A DNA stretch of 64,000 nucleotides from Paracoccaceae bacterium (GCA_024742405.1 JANSYP010000002.1:545697-609696); one strand, 5' to 3'; shown: positions 51,702 to 61,536, counted from the stretch's first letter. Numbers and translations are program-made. Notes: generated by a model not told the origin, from the letters alone.

Positions 51702-52094
51702 TTAGAACACGGTGCAGAGCACTTCGCCGCCAACCTTGGCGTCGCGTGCAGATGCATCCGACATCACGCCCTTGGACGTGGAGACGATGGACACGCCCAG
51801 GCCCTGACGGACCTGCGGGATATCCTTGACGCCCATGTACACGCGACGGCCCGGCGTGGAGACCCGCTTCAGTTCGCGGATGACCGGGGTGCCGTCGAAA
51901 TACTTGAGCGAGATCTCGATCGCGGGATGGCCGCGGTCGTCGGTCGCGGGTTCGTAGCCGCGGATATAGCCTTCGTCGGCCAGCACATCGAGCACCCAGG
52001 CCCGAAGCTTGGACGCCGGCGTCACGACGGTGGACTTGCCACGCATCTGCGCATTGCGGATGCGGGTCAGCATATCTCCGAGAGGATCGTTCAT
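51702..52094 (-). CDS. rpsH: 30S ribosomal protein S8
   Basis: 130 residues, [20 protein letters not shown] at the start and the conserved [20 protein letters not shown] at the end. Binds the central domain of 16S rRNA. In E. coli S8 also represses the spc operon. Whether that holds here is unknown. GGAGGAG precedes the ATG. Confidence 0.97.
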   Translation of the reverse strand: MNDPLGDMLTRIRNAQMRGKSTVVTPASKLRAWVLDVLADEGYIRGYEPATDDRGHPAIEISLKYFDGTPVIRELKRVSTPGRRVYMGVKDIPQVRQGLGVSIVSTSKGVMSDASARDAKVGGEVLCTVF

Positions 52095-52106
52095 GTCGTC
52101 TCCTCC

Positions 52107-52412
52107 TTACCAGCTCGACTTTACGAGGCCAGGGATCTGGCCCTTGGAGCCCAGCTCGCGCAGGGCGATCCGGCTCATCTTCAGCTTGCGATAGTAGGCA
52201 TGCGGACGGCCGGTGAGCTGGCAACGGTTATGCAGGCGGGTCGCCGAGCTGTTGCGCGGCAGTTTTGCCAGCTTCAGACGCGCCTTGAAGCGGTCTTCCA
52301 TCGGCAGGTTCTCGTCATTCGCGATTTCCTTGAGCGCAGCGCGCTTGGCGGCATACTGCTCCACCAGCTTGGCGCGCTTCACCTCGCGTTCGATCATTGC
52401 TTTCTTAGCCAT
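52107..52412 (-). CDS. rpsN: 30S ribosomal protein S14 (zinc-independent form)
   Basis: 101 residues, the long form. The C-terminal [20 protein letters not shown] lacks the CxxC...CxxC zinc ribbon of the short form. It sits in the 30S head. Normal place between rplE and rpsH. Confidence 0.97.
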   Translation of the reverse strand: MAKKAMIEREVKRAKLVEQYAAKRAALKEIANDENLPMEDRFKARLKLAKLPRNSSATRLHNRCQLTGRPHAYYRKLKMSRIALRELGSKGQIPGLVKSSW

Positions 52413-52427
52413 GTGATCTCTCCGGGC

Positions 52428-52988
52428 TCAGCTGTTGAACGGCATGTTGAAATGCTTCAACAGCGCTTTTGCTTCGGCGTCCGTAGACGCGTCGGTGCAG
52501 ATGATGATGTCCATGCCGCGCTCGCCATCGACCTTGTCGAAATCGATCTCGGGGAACACGATGTGCTCTTTCAGACCCATGGCATAGTTGCCGCGCCCGT
52601 CGAAGGACTTGCCCGACACACCGCGGAAGTCGCGGACGCGGGGCATGGCGATGGTGATCAGACGGTCAAGGAATTCGTACATCCGGTCGCCGCGCAGGGT
52701 CACCTTGGTACCCAGCGGCATGTCTTCGCGGACGCGGAAGCCGGCGATCGACTTCTTTGCCTTGGTGATCACGGCTTTCTGGCCGGCGATGGCGGTGAGG
52801 TCTTCCTGCGCCGACTTCACCTTCTTGGTGTCGTTGACGGCCTCGCCGACGCCCATGTTGAGCACGATCTTGTCGAGCCGCGGGATCATCATGGCGTTCT
52901 TGTAACCGAACTCTTCCATCAGCGCCGGGCGAATGGTCTCGCGGTAGAGCGCCTTGAGCCGAGGGGTATAGGTGGCGGTGTCCAGCAT
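52428..52988 (-). CDS. rplE: 50S ribosomal protein L5
   Basis: 186 residues with [40 protein letters not shown] and [20 protein letters not shown]. Binds 5S rRNA and contacts P-site tRNA. The ATG shares one base with the rplX stop (TGATG). Confidence 0.97.
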   Translation of the reverse strand: MLDTATYTPRLKALYRETIRPALMEEFGYKNAMMIPRLDKIVLNMGVGEAVNDTKKVKSAQEDLTAIAGQKAVITKAKKSIAGFRVREDMPLGTKVTLRGDRMYEFLDRLITIAMPRVRDFRGVSGKSFDGRGNYAMGLKEHIVFPEIDFDKVDGERGMDIIICTDASTDAEAKALLKHFNMPFNS

Positions 52989-53293
52989 CAGACGGTCTCC
53001 CCGGTGGTCTTGGCGAAACGCACTTTCTTGCCGTCTTCCTCGCGGAAGCCGACGCGGGTTGCCTTGCCGTTGCTGTCGAGCAGCGCGAGGTTGCTCAGGT
53101 CAATGGGCATCGCGGTGGGCACGCGGCCGCCTTGGGTGGCCTGGCTCTGCTTGGTGTGGCGGATCGAGATGTTGATCCCGTCCACCAGCGCCTTGCCGTC
53201 CTTGGGCATCACGCGGGTGATCTCGCCCTGCTTGCCCTTGTCCTTGCCGGCGAGCACGGTGACCTTGTCGCCTTTTTTCAGTTTCGCGGCCAT
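52988..53293 (-). CDS. rplX: 50S ribosomal protein L24
   Basis: 101 residues from [20 protein letters not shown], with the KOW motif and [20 protein letters not shown]. An assembly initiator of the large subunit. Its ATG overlaps the rplN TAA by one base (TAATG). The longer upstream frame is rplN out of phase. Confidence 0.97.
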   Translation of the reverse strand: MAAKLKKGDKVTVLAGKDKGKQGEITRVMPKDGKALVDGINISIRHTKQSQATQGGRVPTAMPIDLSNLALLDSNGKATRVGFREEDGKKVRFAKTTGETV

Positions 53294-53661
53294 TACAGCA
53301 CCTCCGGCGCGAGGCTGATGATCTTCATGAAGTTCTTGCCGCGCAGCTCGCGAACCACCGGTCCGAAGATCCGGGTGCCGATCGGCTCGTTGTTGTTGTT
53401 GAGGATGACGGCGGCGTTGCGGTCGAAGCGGATGGCTGTGCCATCTTCGCGGCGCACTTCCTTGGCGGTCCGGACGACGACGGCCTTGCGGACATCGCCT
53501 TTCTTCACGCGGCCGCGCGGGATCGCTTCCTTGACAGACACCACGATGATGTCGCCAACGGACGCGTATTTCCGCTTTGAACCGCCGAGGACCTTGATGC
53601 ACTGAACCCGGCGAGCACCGGAGTTGTCAGCGACATCCAGATTGGTCTGCATCTGGATCAT
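53293..53661 (-). CDS. rplN: 50S ribosomal protein L14
   Basis: 122 residues, [20 protein letters not shown] to the C-terminal [12 protein letters not shown], the family's normal length. Lies at the subunit interface. Seventy-nine bases after rpsQ. Confidence 0.97.
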   Translation of the reverse strand: MIQMQTNLDVADNSGARRVQCIKVLGGSKRKYASVGDIIVVSVKEAIPRGRVKKGDVRKAVVVRTAKEVRREDGTAIRFDRNAAVILNNNNEPIGTRIFGPVVRELRGKNFMKIISLAPEVL

Positions 53662-53740
53662 TTGGTTTCTCCCGACCTGTGGACCCGCTCTTTCGAGACG
53701 TGGAGCCCAGGGTTTCGTTCAAACCGGGGGTGGTGAACGC

Positions 53741-53971
53741 TTACGCGGTCAGCACTTCCCAGCGTTTCGTCTTGGATTTCGGTGCGCATTCGATGATGCG
53801 AACCATATCGCCCTCTTTGAAGCTGTTGGCTTCGTCATGGGCGCGATATTTCTTGGACTTCCGGATCGTCTTTTGAAGCACCGGGTGCTTGAAGCGGCGC
53901 TCGACCGACACGGTCACGGTCTGGTCGTTCTTGGCGGACGTCACGGTGCCTTGCAGGATGCGTTTGGGCAT
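53741..53971 (-). CDS. rpsQ: 30S ribosomal protein S17
   Basis: 76 residues, [20 protein letters not shown] with [20 protein letters not shown]. An OB-fold primary 16S rRNA binder. Four bases after rpmC. Confidence 0.97.
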   Translation of the reverse strand: MPKRILQGTVTSAKNDQTVTVSVERRFKHPVLQKTIRKSKKYRAHDEANSFKEGDMVRIIECAPKSKTKRWEVLTA

Positions 53972-53975
53972 GGGC

Positions 53976-54209
53976 TCAGGCCTCCGATGCGGTGTCTGCG
54001 GACGAGGCGTCCGACGCGGCTCCGGCCGCTTTTTCGTTCAGGATGGTCTTCACCCGAGCCACGTCGCGGCGAACGGCGCGCATACGTGCAGTGTTTTCCA
54101 TCTGGCTTGTGGCCTGCTGAAAGCGCAGGTTGAAAGCCTCTTTCTTGAGGCTGGCAAGCTGATCACGCAGCTCGTCAGGCGTCTTGTCACGCAGTTCGTG
54201 GGCGTTCAT
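53976..54209 (-). CDS. rpmC: 50S ribosomal protein L29 with acidic tail
   Basis: 77 residues. [20 protein letters not shown], then [20 protein letters not shown] and [20 protein letters not shown] make a complete L29. About 14 residues of Ala/Asp/Ser-rich tail ([13 protein letters not shown]) follow, beyond the typical length. It is the first gene of its unit here: rplP, its usual neighbour, is 3.2 kb away. Confidence 0.95.
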   Translation of the reverse strand: MNAHELRDKTPDELRDQLASLKKEAFNLRFQQATSQMENTARMRAVRRDVARVKTILNEKAAGAASDASSADTASEA

Positions 54210-54300
54210 CGCCGGTTTCCTTCGTACAACGTCACTGGGAGGCCCCGACCGGTTGATGCCGGGTCACCCTGATTCCAGTGGAGATCTTGGATGAGCGGCT

Positions 54301-54330
54301 CGCATACAGGGGCAAACCCGTGATAGCAAG
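54301..54330 (-). promoter_or_regulatory. Candidate promoter for the rpmC-rpmD unit
   Basis: On the minus strand CTTGCT (54325-54330), 18 bases, TATGCG (54301-54306) lies about 90 bases before the rpmC ATG, in the divergent gap with the NTF2-like gene. A separate promoter is expected because a terminator and opposite-strand genes cut this unit off from rplP. Motif match only. Confidence 0.45.
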
Positions 54331-54413
54331 CCTTTTGCGAGGCGATCCGCCATTCCCTGACGGACGCGTGCGTTTCCCGAATTGGCGTGCGCCTGAACGC
54401 CAGAGGAGGTAGC

Positions 54414-54809
54414 ATGACCGACACTCGACCCGACACCGTCGTTCAGAGTTTCATAGACGCGTTTGACGCCGCCGATCTGGACGGTGTCGCGGGTTGCCTT
54501 TCCGAAAACCTCGTGGCCGAGGTCACCCAGAAAGATGCCAGTACCATCGAGTTGCATGGGCGGGCGGCCTATATGGCCAATATCGAGGCACTGGATATCC
54601 CGACGATCCGTCCCAGCGCCAAGGTGACCCAGGTCGCGCGCGTCGGGTTGGATCAGGTTCTGGTAATGGTTGAGATCAGGGCCAGGCGCAAAGGCCGGGT
54701 ACTGCACAACCATGCGGCCTATCTGATGACGGTCGCCCAAGGCCGGATCGCCCGCATCTGGATGGTCGAGGCGCTGCCGGAGGAAAGTGACAGCTTCTGG
54801 AAGACCTAA
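54414..54809 (+). CDS. SnoaL/NTF2-like small protein
   Basis: 131 residues. Features such as VVQSFIDAFDAADLDGVAGC near the start, HGRAAYMANIEAL, and VGLDQVLVMVEIRARRKGRV with ARIWMVEALPEES near the end fit a SnoaL/NTF2-like cone fold, which in different members is an isomerase, hydrolase or binding domain. GGAGGT lies four bases before the ATG. Divergent from rpmC. Function unknown. Confidence 0.72.
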   Translation: MTDTRPDTVVQSFIDAFDAADLDGVAGCLSENLVAEVTQKDASTIELHGRAAYMANIEALDIPTIRPSAKVTQVARVGLDQVLVMVEIRARRKGRVLHNHAAYLMTVAQGRIARIWMVEALPEESDSFWKT

Positions 54810-55028
54810 CCTGTAGGCGCCCACCAGACCAGGCACGCGCCTTGGCCACAGACCCTTCAGCGCGACACGCTCAGGATCATCGTCATCCTGCGCATTGACG
54901 GCACTAGGACCACCCCCTCTCAAACCGTCCCGTGCCCAGTGGTTCCGCTCGTGTCGCTACAGCAAAAGTTGCAAGTCCGATTCTGATCGGTCACCACAAA
55001 CCCGCCGCAGCCGGAAATATGGGTCGCC

Positions 55029-55652
55029 ATGCTGAATTCTCTGTTTTCCAGACCGGACACACGCTGGGTGCTCGCGACCTTCTCGATCATGGGGATCCTG
55101 AACCTCGCCTCGCGCATGAACAATGTCTACGAAGGCGCCGGGGCCTTGGGCATCGCCATGGCCTTCATCGGTATCGGCGGCTGGATCCACGGGATTGCAT
55201 CGGTGGCGCGACTGGCGCAGCAGATGGACGGGCCCAAGGCAGTCACTACGCTCCTGGTTGCCTTTTTCGGGCTTGGCTGCGCCTTTGCCCTGCCTTGGCA
55301 TTTCTTCATGTTTAAAGATCCTGCCGCGGGTCACCCGGCCATATATGCCCTGGTCCAGGTCGTTTTGGCGCTCCTCTATTGCCTGCCGCGCGGTTCGCTA
55401 CGCCGCTTGACCGGGACGATCTACCTGCGGCCGACCATCCTGGGCTACGCGACCTTCGGCTGCCTGTTTCAGAGCGTCTCACCCAAAGTGTCTCATGACA
55501 CTCTGGCCAGCGCGCTCGGTCTGAACCTGACCATGGCCTTTGTCGGGTCCACATTCCTGATTTTCGTGATCATGGCCGCCGATATCATTCGGGGGCTGTT
55601 CCACGAAGTGAAGCGGCGCGCCGCGCTCAGGTTCAAGCGAAACCAAGGCTGA
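55029..55652 (+). CDS. Hypothetical multi-pass membrane protein
   Basis: 207 residues with about six hydrophobic stretches (VLATFSIMGILNLASRMNN, GIAMAFIGIGGWIHGIASVA, TLLVAFFGLGCAFALPWHFF, YALVQVVLALLYCLPRGSLR, ALGLNLTMAFVGSTFLIFVI) and a basic C-terminal tail (KRRAALRFKRNQG), likely cytoplasmic. No family recognised. It sits in the plus-strand cassette inside the ribosomal locus. Confidence 0.7.
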   Translation: MLNSLFSRPDTRWVLATFSIMGILNLASRMNNVYEGAGALGIAMAFIGIGGWIHGIASVARLAQQMDGPKAVTTLLVAFFGLGCAFALPWHFFMFKDPAAGHPAIYALVQVVLALLYCLPRGSLRRLTGTIYLRPTILGYATFGCLFQSVSPKVSHDTLASALGLNLTMAFVGSTFLIFVIMAADIIRGLFHEVKRRAALRFKRNQG

Positions 55653-55730
55653 CGCCGCTGCTTTCATCTCCGCGCCCCCGATGCAGAGACCGGACGGTGG
55701 AGCCAGGTGCATCAAAGGGGGGTGAGGCAG

Positions 55731-56393
55731 ATGCCTCTCGCAAAGCTAACGAACCCAAAGTATCCATCCGCCATGGCCAACATCAGTTCTCTCTTTGCCA
55801 CCCGCCTCTACCATGCCTCCCTATCCGAGCGGGGCGATCCGATCGACCCGTCCGAACTCGAAGCCTCCTGCCTTGCTATCGCCGAGGATGACGAGGCCGG
55901 GCAGCGCTGGTGCGAAGAGAACGACTATCCAGGCTATACCAGCTATGCCTCGCTCGACGATCTGCCCTGGCGCTTTCCGATCTTCGGCGACTTGCAGAAA
56001 GCGCTCGACGCCCATGTCGCGGGGTTTGCGGAGGATCTTGCCTTTGATCTCGATGGGCGGGTGCTGAAACTCAACGCGCTCTGGATCAACATCCTGCCCG
56101 AAGGCGGCATCCACACCGCCCATATCCACCCCCATTCGGTCATCAGCGGCACGACCTATGTCGCGATGCCCGAGGGCACGAGCGCGATCAAGTTCGAGGA
56201 TCCGAGGCTCGCGATGATGATGGCCGCGCCGACGCGGCGGGCCGATGCGCCACGGGACCTGAGGCCCTTCATCTATGAGCAGCCGAAAGTCGGCGACGTT
56301 TTGCTTTGGGAAAGCTGGCTCCGTCACGAAGTTCCGATGAACTTTGCCGAGGCCGACCGGATCAGCGTGAGTTTCAACTACGGCTGGGAGTGA
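55731..56393 (+). CDS. TIGR02466-type putative 2-oxoglutarate/Fe(II) oxygenase
   Basis: 220 residues. The signature SLFATRLYHASLSERG near the start, LWINILPEGGIHTAHIHPHS with HxH-type metal ligands, SGTTYVAMPEG and the C-terminal LLWESWLRHEVPMNFAEADR and ISVSFNYGWE are those of the TIGR02466 family, thought to be Fe(II)/2-oxoglutarate dioxygenases of unknown substrate. The start ATG 55731 follows a GGGGGGTGAGG purine run. Family alignment would also allow ATG 55773, which has no such site. Confidence 0.8.
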   Translation: MPLAKLTNPKYPSAMANISSLFATRLYHASLSERGDPIDPSELEASCLAIAEDDEAGQRWCEENDYPGYTSYASLDDLPWRFPIFGDLQKALDAHVAGFAEDLAFDLDGRVLKLNALWINILPEGGIHTAHIHPHSVISGTTYVAMPEGTSAIKFEDPRLAMMMAAPTRRADAPRDLRPFIYEQPKVGDVLLWESWLRHEVPMNFAEADRISVSFNYGWE

Positions 56394-56737
56394 TGACGCG
56401 CAACGAGTTCCTGGCCAGTGTCGAGATCGCAAGCCACCCGCCGGAACCGGACAACCTGCGCGACGCTCCGCTGCTGAACGACTGGTGGGTCAGCTTTGAG
56501 GGGCGTTTTCTGCATCTGCAGGGCGACGTCGAGGATCATCCCGCGCTCGGCACCGGCCATATCACCACCTCGCCGCTGCTTGCGTTCGACGAACCGGAGC
56601 GTTGGGCACGAAGAGCGTCGCGATGGTACCGGCTGGGAGGAACGTGGCGTGGTATGGCCTTCGAGGAGCAGCGCAGCGCCGGGCAATCGCTCAAGGACGG
56701 GTTGCGGCAGTTGAGGGCGCAGTTGCGTCAACAATAG
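56393..56737 (+). CDS. Hypothetical protein
   Basis: 114 residues, soluble, rich in Trp and Arg (LLNDWWVSFEGRFLHLQGDV, DEPERWARRASRWYRLGGTW). Its ATG shares one base with the preceding oxygenase stop (TGATG), so the two are translationally coupled and probably work together. No domain recognised. Confidence 0.65.
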   Translation: MTRNEFLASVEIASHPPEPDNLRDAPLLNDWWVSFEGRFLHLQGDVEDHPALGTGHITTSPLLAFDEPERWARRASRWYRLGGTWRGMAFEEQRSAGQSLKDGLRQLRAQLRQQ

Positions 56738-56992
56738 TGGCATCGTTTACGCAGGAGCACCGGCATCGCCACCGACGACCACGGCCCCGAGCTGGGTCAG
56801 GATGCATCCGACGCGTTGATGCGCGGCAGGGTCCCTCATTTCGCGCACCCGGACGACACTGTGGATCTCCGCAAACCTGAACGCCCGTACCTTCGGCGGA
56901 ACCGGTCGGAATACGCAGTCCAACTGATCGGGTGGAAGTGCTGAAGTCCGATGGAACTGTGGTATCGTGACGTGGAGAACAGGAGACAGAGA

Positions 56993-57253
56993 ATGCCGAA
57001 ACTGGTTGCCACCCACGAAGTTGACGACGTAGCGCACTGGCTCGCGTCGCCGAAACGCGAAGAGATATTCGCCGGAGTCGCCACGAATATTCAGACCTAT
57101 GTTCTGCCGGGCGATGCCAAGCGTATCGCCTTGTCCATGGAAGTGAACGACATGGACGCGTTCGACGCGATCCTGAAGAGCCAGGCCGGAGCTGACGCCA
57201 TGACGCATGACGGCGTGCGGCCCGAGACGATCGTCCTTTACATCGAAGGCTGA
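56993..57253 (+). CDS. Hypothetical small alpha/beta protein
   Basis: 86 residues. KLVATHEVDDVAHWLASPKR, TNIQTYVLPGDAKRIALSME and MTHDGVRPETIVLYIEG suggest a compact ferredoxin-like fold seen in short conserved hypothetical proteins of alphaproteobacteria. AGGAGA lies eight bases before the ATG. It runs toward rplP and shares the bidirectional terminator at 57324. Function unknown. Confidence 0.65.
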   Translation: MPKLVATHEVDDVAHWLASPKREEIFAGVATNIQTYVLPGDAKRIALSMEVNDMDAFDAILKSQAGADAMTHDGVRPETIVLYIEG

Positions 57254-57323
57254 GCGTCGTCCGCCGTAGGGACTGTGCGGCGCACCGCGGGAAACCGGCA
57301 GGTCGCAACCGAGTAGCCGGCAC

Positions 57324-57361
57324 AAAGAAAAAAGCCCCGCCAATCGCTTGGCGGGGCTTTT
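57324..57361. terminator. Bidirectional terminator between the plus-strand gene and rplP
   Basis: AGCCCCGCCA (57333-57342), six-base loop, TGGCGGGGCT (57349-57358): a perfect ten-pair stem. On the minus strand it is followed by six T, on the plus strand by TTT. It ends both the rplB-rplP unit and the small plus-strand gene. Confidence 0.92.
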
Positions 57362-57385
57362 CATCCGTGGCCGCGTGGCCTCCGG

Positions 57386-57799
57386 TCACCAGTCTTCGCG
57401 GGCGACCACACGGCTCTTGATCGGCAGCTTCATGGCAGCAAGGCGGAGCGCCTCGCGGGCCACGGCGTCGCTGACGCCGTCGAGCTCGAACATCACCCGG
57501 CCGGGCTTGACCTTGCAGGCCCAGTAATCGACCGACCCCTTGCCCTTACCCATCCGCACTTCGGTGGGCTTGGACGTCACCGGGACGTCGGGGAAAATCC
57601 GGATCCAGACCCGGCCCTGACGCTTCATGTGGCGCGTCATGGCCCGACGGGCAGCTTCGATCTGGCGGGCGGTGACCCGCTCGGGCTGGATCGCCTTCAG
57701 ACCATAGGAGCCGAAGGCCAGCGTGGAGCCGCCCTTGGCATCGCCGCTGATACGGCCCTTGAACTGTTTGCGGAATTTCGTGCGCTTTGGTTGCAGCAT
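57386..57799 (-). CDS. rplP: 50S ribosomal protein L16
   Basis: 137 residues, [40 protein letters not shown] and [20 protein letters not shown]. It organises the A site of the large subunit. Last gene of its unit, followed by the terminator rather than by rpmC. Confidence 0.97.
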   Translation of the reverse strand: MLQPKRTKFRKQFKGRISGDAKGGSTLAFGSYGLKAIQPERVTARQIEAARRAMTRHMKRQGRVWIRIFPDVPVTSKPTEVRMGKGKGSVDYWACKVKPGRVMFELDGVSDAVAREALRLAAMKLPIKSRVVAREDW

Positions 57800-57811
57800 C
57801 TCGTTGGCTCC

Positions 57812-58528
57812 TTAATCCCGACGACGGCCGCCGCCGGAACCGCGCGGGGCGGGTCCGTCTTGCAGCTCTTGCGCCTTACGGTCGCGTGCGGAGGGATCGT
57901 GTTCCATGATCTCGCCTTTGAAGATCCAGACCTTGATCCCGATGATCCCATAGGGCGTCACCGCGTCGATTTGGGCGAAATCGATATCGGCACGCAGGGT
58001 GTGCAGGGGCACGCGGCCCTCGCGGTACCATTCGGTCCGGGCGATTTCGGCGCCGCCGAGACGGCCCGCGACATTGACCCGGATGCCGAGCGCACCCATG
58101 CGCATGGCGTTCTGCACCGCGCGCTTCATCGCGCGGCGGAAGCTGACCCGGCGCTCAAGCTGCTGGGCGATGCTTTCGCCGACAAGCTGAGCGTCCAGTT
58201 CCGGCTTGCGGACCTCGACGATATTGAGATGCAGCTCGCTGTCGGTCATGGCGGCGAGCTTCTTGCGCAGAGTTTCGATGTCCGCGCCTTTCTTGCCGAT
58301 GATCACGCCCGGACGCGCGGTGTGCACCGTCACCCGGCACTTCTTGTGCGGGCGCTCGATGATCACGCGACTGATGCCGGCCTGCTTGCATTCCTTGAAG
58401 ATGAACTCGCGGATCTTGATGTCCTCCAGCAGGAGGTCCCCGTAGTCCTTGGTGTCGGCGTACCAGCGGCTGTCCCAGGTGCGGTTGACCTGCAGGCGCA
58501 TGCCGATCGGATTGACTTTCTGACCCAT
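57812..58528 (-). CDS. rpsC: 30S ribosomal protein S3
   Basis: 238 residues. [20 protein letters not shown], the KH domain [20 protein letters not shown] and the C-terminal [24 protein letters not shown] block are present, ending in a basic, Gly/Arg-rich tail. It lines the mRNA entry site. Its ATG shares one base with the rplV stop. Confidence 0.97.
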   Translation of the reverse strand: MGQKVNPIGMRLQVNRTWDSRWYADTKDYGDLLLEDIKIREFIFKECKQAGISRVIIERPHKKCRVTVHTARPGVIIGKKGADIETLRKKLAAMTDSELHLNIVEVRKPELDAQLVGESIAQQLERRVSFRRAMKRAVQNAMRMGALGIRVNVAGRLGGAEIARTEWYREGRVPLHTLRADIDFAQIDAVTPYGIIGIKVWIFKGEIMEHDPSARDRKAQELQDGPAPRGSGGGRRRD

Positions 58529-58908
58529 CAGGCTTGCTCCTCGATCTGCCGCACCTTGATGGTGAGTTCCGCGAACGGCTTGTGTATCTTGCCGAACCGG
58601 CCCCGTGCCCGCGGGCGACCGCGCTTCAGCGTTAGATTCTTGCCGACATAGGCTTCGGCGACGACGAGTTCATCCACATCCAGATTGTGGTTGTTCTCGG
58701 CATTGGCGATGGCCGACTGCAGGCATTTTTTGACGTCGATCGCGATCCGCTTTTTCGAAAAGGTCAGGTCGCTGAGCGCCTTTTCGACCTTCTTGCCGCG
58801 GATCATCGCGGCGACGAGGTTCAGTTTCTGCGGGCTGGTGCGGAGCATCTTGGCCTTGGCCAGAGCTTCGTTTTCAGCCACGCGACGGGGATTCTTATCC
58901 TTGGACAT
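58528..58908 (-). CDS. rplV: 50S ribosomal protein L22
   Basis: 126 residues, [20 protein letters not shown] and the loop [20 protein letters not shown] that reaches the peptide exit tunnel. Three bases after rpsS. Confidence 0.97.
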   Translation of the reverse strand: MSKDKNPRRVAENEALAKAKMLRTSPQKLNLVAAMIRGKKVEKALSDLTFSKKRIAIDVKKCLQSAIANAENNHNLDVDELVVAEAYVGKNLTLKRGRPRARGRFGKIHKPFAELTIKVRQIEEQA

Positions 58909-58911
58909 GGC

Positions 58912-59190
58912 CTACTTCCGCTTCGCTTTCTTGTCCGCGGCGTGACCGTAATAGGTGCGCGTCGGGGAGTACTCGCCGAATTTCTGGCCGATCATGTCCT
59001 CGGTCACATTGACCGGGATATGCTTCTGACCGTTGTAGACCGCGAAGGTGAGGCCCACGAACTGCGGCAGGATGGTGGAGCGGCGCGACCAGATCTTGAT
59101 GACCTCGTTCTTGCCGCTCTCGCGAACTTTCTCGGCCTTCTTGAGGACGAATGCGTCCACAAAAGGGCCCTTCCAGACGGAACGTGACAT
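58912..59190 (-). CDS. rpsS: 30S ribosomal protein S19
   Basis: 92 residues, [40 protein letters not shown] and [20 protein letters not shown]. Sits in the 30S head next to S13. Three bases after rplB. Confidence 0.97.
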   Translation of the reverse strand: MSRSVWKGPFVDAFVLKKAEKVRESGKNEVIKIWSRRSTILPQFVGLTFAVYNGQKHIPVNVTEDMIGQKFGEYSPTRTYYGHAADKKAKRK

Positions 59191-59193
59191 GGC

Positions 59194-60036
59194 TCAGCGG
59201 CCCTTCTTTTTGGCGTGGCGCGAGCGGATGATCAGCTTCTGCGATGCCTTGTTCTTGTCGCGGGTGCGTGCACCCTTTGTCGGCTTGCCCCAGGGGGTAA
59301 CCGGGTGACGGCCACCCGAGGTACGGCCTTCGCCGCCGCCATGGGGGTGATCGATCGGGTTCATCACGACGCCGCGCACGCTGGGCCGCTTGCCCTTGTG
59401 GCGGTTGCGGCCTGCCTTGCCGAAATTCTGGTTGGAATTATCGGGGTTCGACACCGCGCCGACCGTGGCCATGCATTCCTGCCGGACCAGACGCAGTTCG
59501 CCCGAACTCAGCCGGATCTGGGCGTAGCCGCCGTCGCGTCCGACGAACTGGGCATAGGTGCCCGCCGCGCGCGCGATCTGGCCGCCCTTGCCGGGCTTGA
59601 GCTCGATATTGTGGACGATCGTCCCGATGGGCATGCCCGAAAACGGCATCGCATTGCCGGGCTTGATGTCGGCCTTATCGGCAGAGACCACCTTGTCACC
59701 GACCGCCAGACGCTGGGGCGCCAGGATGTAGGCCTGCTCGCCATCGGTGTAGACGATGAGCGCGATAAAGGCCGTGCGGTTCGGATCGTATTCGATCCGC
59801 GTCACGGTGCCTTGTACGTCACGCTTGGTGCGCTTGAAATCGACGATGCGATAGAGCCGCTTCGCTCCGCCGCCGCGGCGACGCATCGTGATCCGTCCGG
59901 TGTTGTTCCGGCCGCCCTTCTTGGTCAGACCCTCGGTGAGGGATTTGACAGGGCGCCCTTTCCAGAGCTCCGAACGGTCGATCAGAACCAGCCCGCGCTG
60001 GCCAGGCGTCGTCGGCTTGTACGACTTGAGTGCCAT
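59194..60036 (-). CDS. rplB: 50S ribosomal protein L2
   Basis: 280 residues from [20 protein letters not shown]. The peptidyl-transferase-near segment [20 protein letters not shown] carries the key histidine. The frame upstream of 60036 is open but unrelated. It begins a new unit here: rplW, its usual neighbour, lies 1.5 kb upstream beyond other genes. Confidence 0.97.
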   Translation of the reverse strand: MALKSYKPTTPGQRGLVLIDRSELWKGRPVKSLTEGLTKKGGRNNTGRITMRRRGGGAKRLYRIVDFKRTKRDVQGTVTRIEYDPNRTAFIALIVYTDGEQAYILAPQRLAVGDKVVSADKADIKPGNAMPFSGMPIGTIVHNIELKPGKGGQIARAAGTYAQFVGRDGGYAQIRLSSGELRLVRQECMATVGAVSNPDNSNQNFGKAGRNRHKGKRPSVRGVVMNPIDHPHGGGEGRTSGGRHPVTPWGKPTKGARTRDKNKASQKLIIRSRHAKKKGR

Positions 60037-60125
60037 GCTTTCTGTCTTCCGTTTGCTTGTGCCCGGGGCTGCCCCCGAGAAACTGTTTTCCGCGATCCGC
60101 TGAGCGCGGACCCCTAAACTGAACC

Positions 60126-60145
60126 GCCCCGGACGAATCCGGGGC
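60126..60145 (-). promoter_or_regulatory. Hairpin in the rplB leader
   Basis: On the minus strand GCCCCGGA, TTCG loop, TCCGGGGC: a perfect eight-pair stem about 90 bases before the rplB ATG, just downstream of the candidate promoter. A TTCAGTTT stretch follows, so it may attenuate or serve as a protein-binding leader. Confidence 0.45.
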
Positions 60146-60158
60146 AGCTCAGGTGCGC

Positions 60159-60187
60159 GCGATAACAGGTGGCGGTTGGGCTGTCCA
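60159..60187 (-). promoter_or_regulatory. Candidate promoter for the rplB-rplP unit
   Basis: On the minus strand TGGACA (60182-60187), 17 bases, TATCGC (60159-60164). This would give a leader of about 115 bases containing the hairpin at 60126. It is the best sigma-70-like pair I found in the 339-base gap before rplB. Motif match only. Confidence 0.4.
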
Positions 60188-60375
60188 GTCTCGGAGACAT
60201 GCACCTTCGCCAGGGCCAGGCGTGTGTCGTGCCTGGGCCGCTCGGGTTGGCGGAATTGTGAGCGCAGGAGGCGCGTTTGTCCGCACAACACTCCGTGAGA
60301 CCGTCGGACAATCCCGCGGATCCGCGACATAGAAAGCCCCGCAACGTCAACTTCCGATTTACGAGGCCCCCACTT

Positions 60376-60840
60376 ATGCCGATCCCCCTCCCCCTACGCC
60401 CCCTTGTGCTGGCCGGACTGGCTGGCGAGCTGGCCTTCGAGCTCTACGCTTGGCTGATATCGCCGGTTCTTTTCGGTGTGCGTTTGGAACCCGCCAATCT
60501 GGTCGTCGGTCTGATACAGAAGTATCTGGGCCCCGCACTTCCCTATTCGGCCGGTTTCGCATTGCACTTCGCACTCGGCGCGCTGGTGTTTCCGCTCGTG
60601 GTTTGGCTGGTACACCGGATCACTCGGACCGGGTGGCTGGTTTCCGGCGCAATCACCGGCCTCGCGCTGTGGTTCATCGCTCAGGGCATTCTGGCACCGC
60701 TGATGGGCCGCGCGTTCATGATGGGCTTTGGATCCTACACGCAATCGTCACTCATCGCCCATGTCGGAATGACCTTGGTGATCGCCGTGGTGTTCCGTCT
60801 TCAAAAGGTGAATGGCGTCCTGGACGCAGCGCGCTCCTGA
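60376..60840 (+). CDS. Hypothetical four-helix membrane protein
   Basis: 154 residues with hydrophobic segments [59 protein letters not shown] and [22 protein letters not shown] lies about nine bases before the ATG. It runs opposite to the ribosomal genes in the rplW-rplB gap. Family not recognised. Confidence 0.65.
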   Translation: MPIPLPLRPLVLAGLAGELAFELYAWLISPVLFGVRLEPANLVVGLIQKYLGPALPYSAGFALHFALGALVFPLVVWLVHRITRTGWLVSGAITGLALWFIAQGILAPLMGRAFMMGFGSYTQSSLIAHVGMTLVIAVVFRLQKVNGVLDAARS

Positions 60841-60962
60841 ACAGGATCACGGGCGATCTCGGGACTCATCTTTGCCCGCGACGTGCCTGGTGCAGGAGCC
60901 GACGAGACCGGAGCCGCCGCCGGACGCACACTATGCCGGCTGGTTGCGAAGAGCCATTTCGC

Positions 60963-61490
60963 TCATCCCAAACCCCGACGCCCCATTAGCGGCTCGGACT
61001 CAACCGCCATCCGCTGCACGTATTTCAGATGGCCGATGGCATCTTTAATAGCGCTATGGGTGGGTTTGTCTTCCAGGTAGTCGTCGATCTTCAGGACATT
61101 GATCGGCTGCCGGGCGATGAGCATCTTTATCCGCTCCACGGCCTCTTCAGTGTCGAACCGATCGATGAAGTGGCAGGCCGTCTGGGTCGGCGTCAGAAGG
61201 TAGAAGTCCTGCGGGCGTTTCGCGGTATAGCGCGTGGCATCAAAGGGCGAGGCGCCGAGCGCGTGGAATTTCGGGATCAGGATGCGGACATCCTCGGCGC
61301 GGTTCTCGATCACGGTGCCTGAGATCTGGCGAAAGCCCAGCCCCTGCAGTTTCTGAACGGCGTGATTCCGCATGGCCGGTGACAGGTAATCCCCATCGGA
61401 CCTGTCATAGCGCAGCTCGTCGAAGACCGAGATCAGATTGAACTGCCAGTCCGCGACATGCAAAAATGGATCGCGGTCGAGTTCCTGCAT
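60963..61490 (-). CDS. Hypothetical protein downstream of rplW
   Basis: 175 residues from MQELDRDPFLHVADWQFNLI. Blocks such as VFDELRYDRSDGDYLSPAMR, QKLQGLGFRQISGTVIENRA and TQTACHFIDRFDTEEAVERI look like a conserved soluble protein, with no domain I recognise. The same frame continues upstream to a TTG overlapping the rplW stop (61595), but that stretch encodes a perfect hairpin, so the internal ATG is preferred. GAGGAGGG lies about 25 bases before it. Transcribed with rplW if the hairpin is read through. Confidence 0.65.
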   Translation of the reverse strand: MQELDRDPFLHVADWQFNLISVFDELRYDRSDGDYLSPAMRNHAVQKLQGLGFRQISGTVIENRAEDVRILIPKFHALGASPFDATRYTAKRPQDFYLLTPTQTACHFIDRFDTEEAVERIKMLIARQPINVLKIDDYLEDKPTHSAIKDAIGHLKYVQRMAVESEPLMGRRGLG

Positions 61491-61536
61491 CCGGTCTCGC
61501 AGCGGCGCGGTAGCGATGGCACCCTCCTCAACGCAA

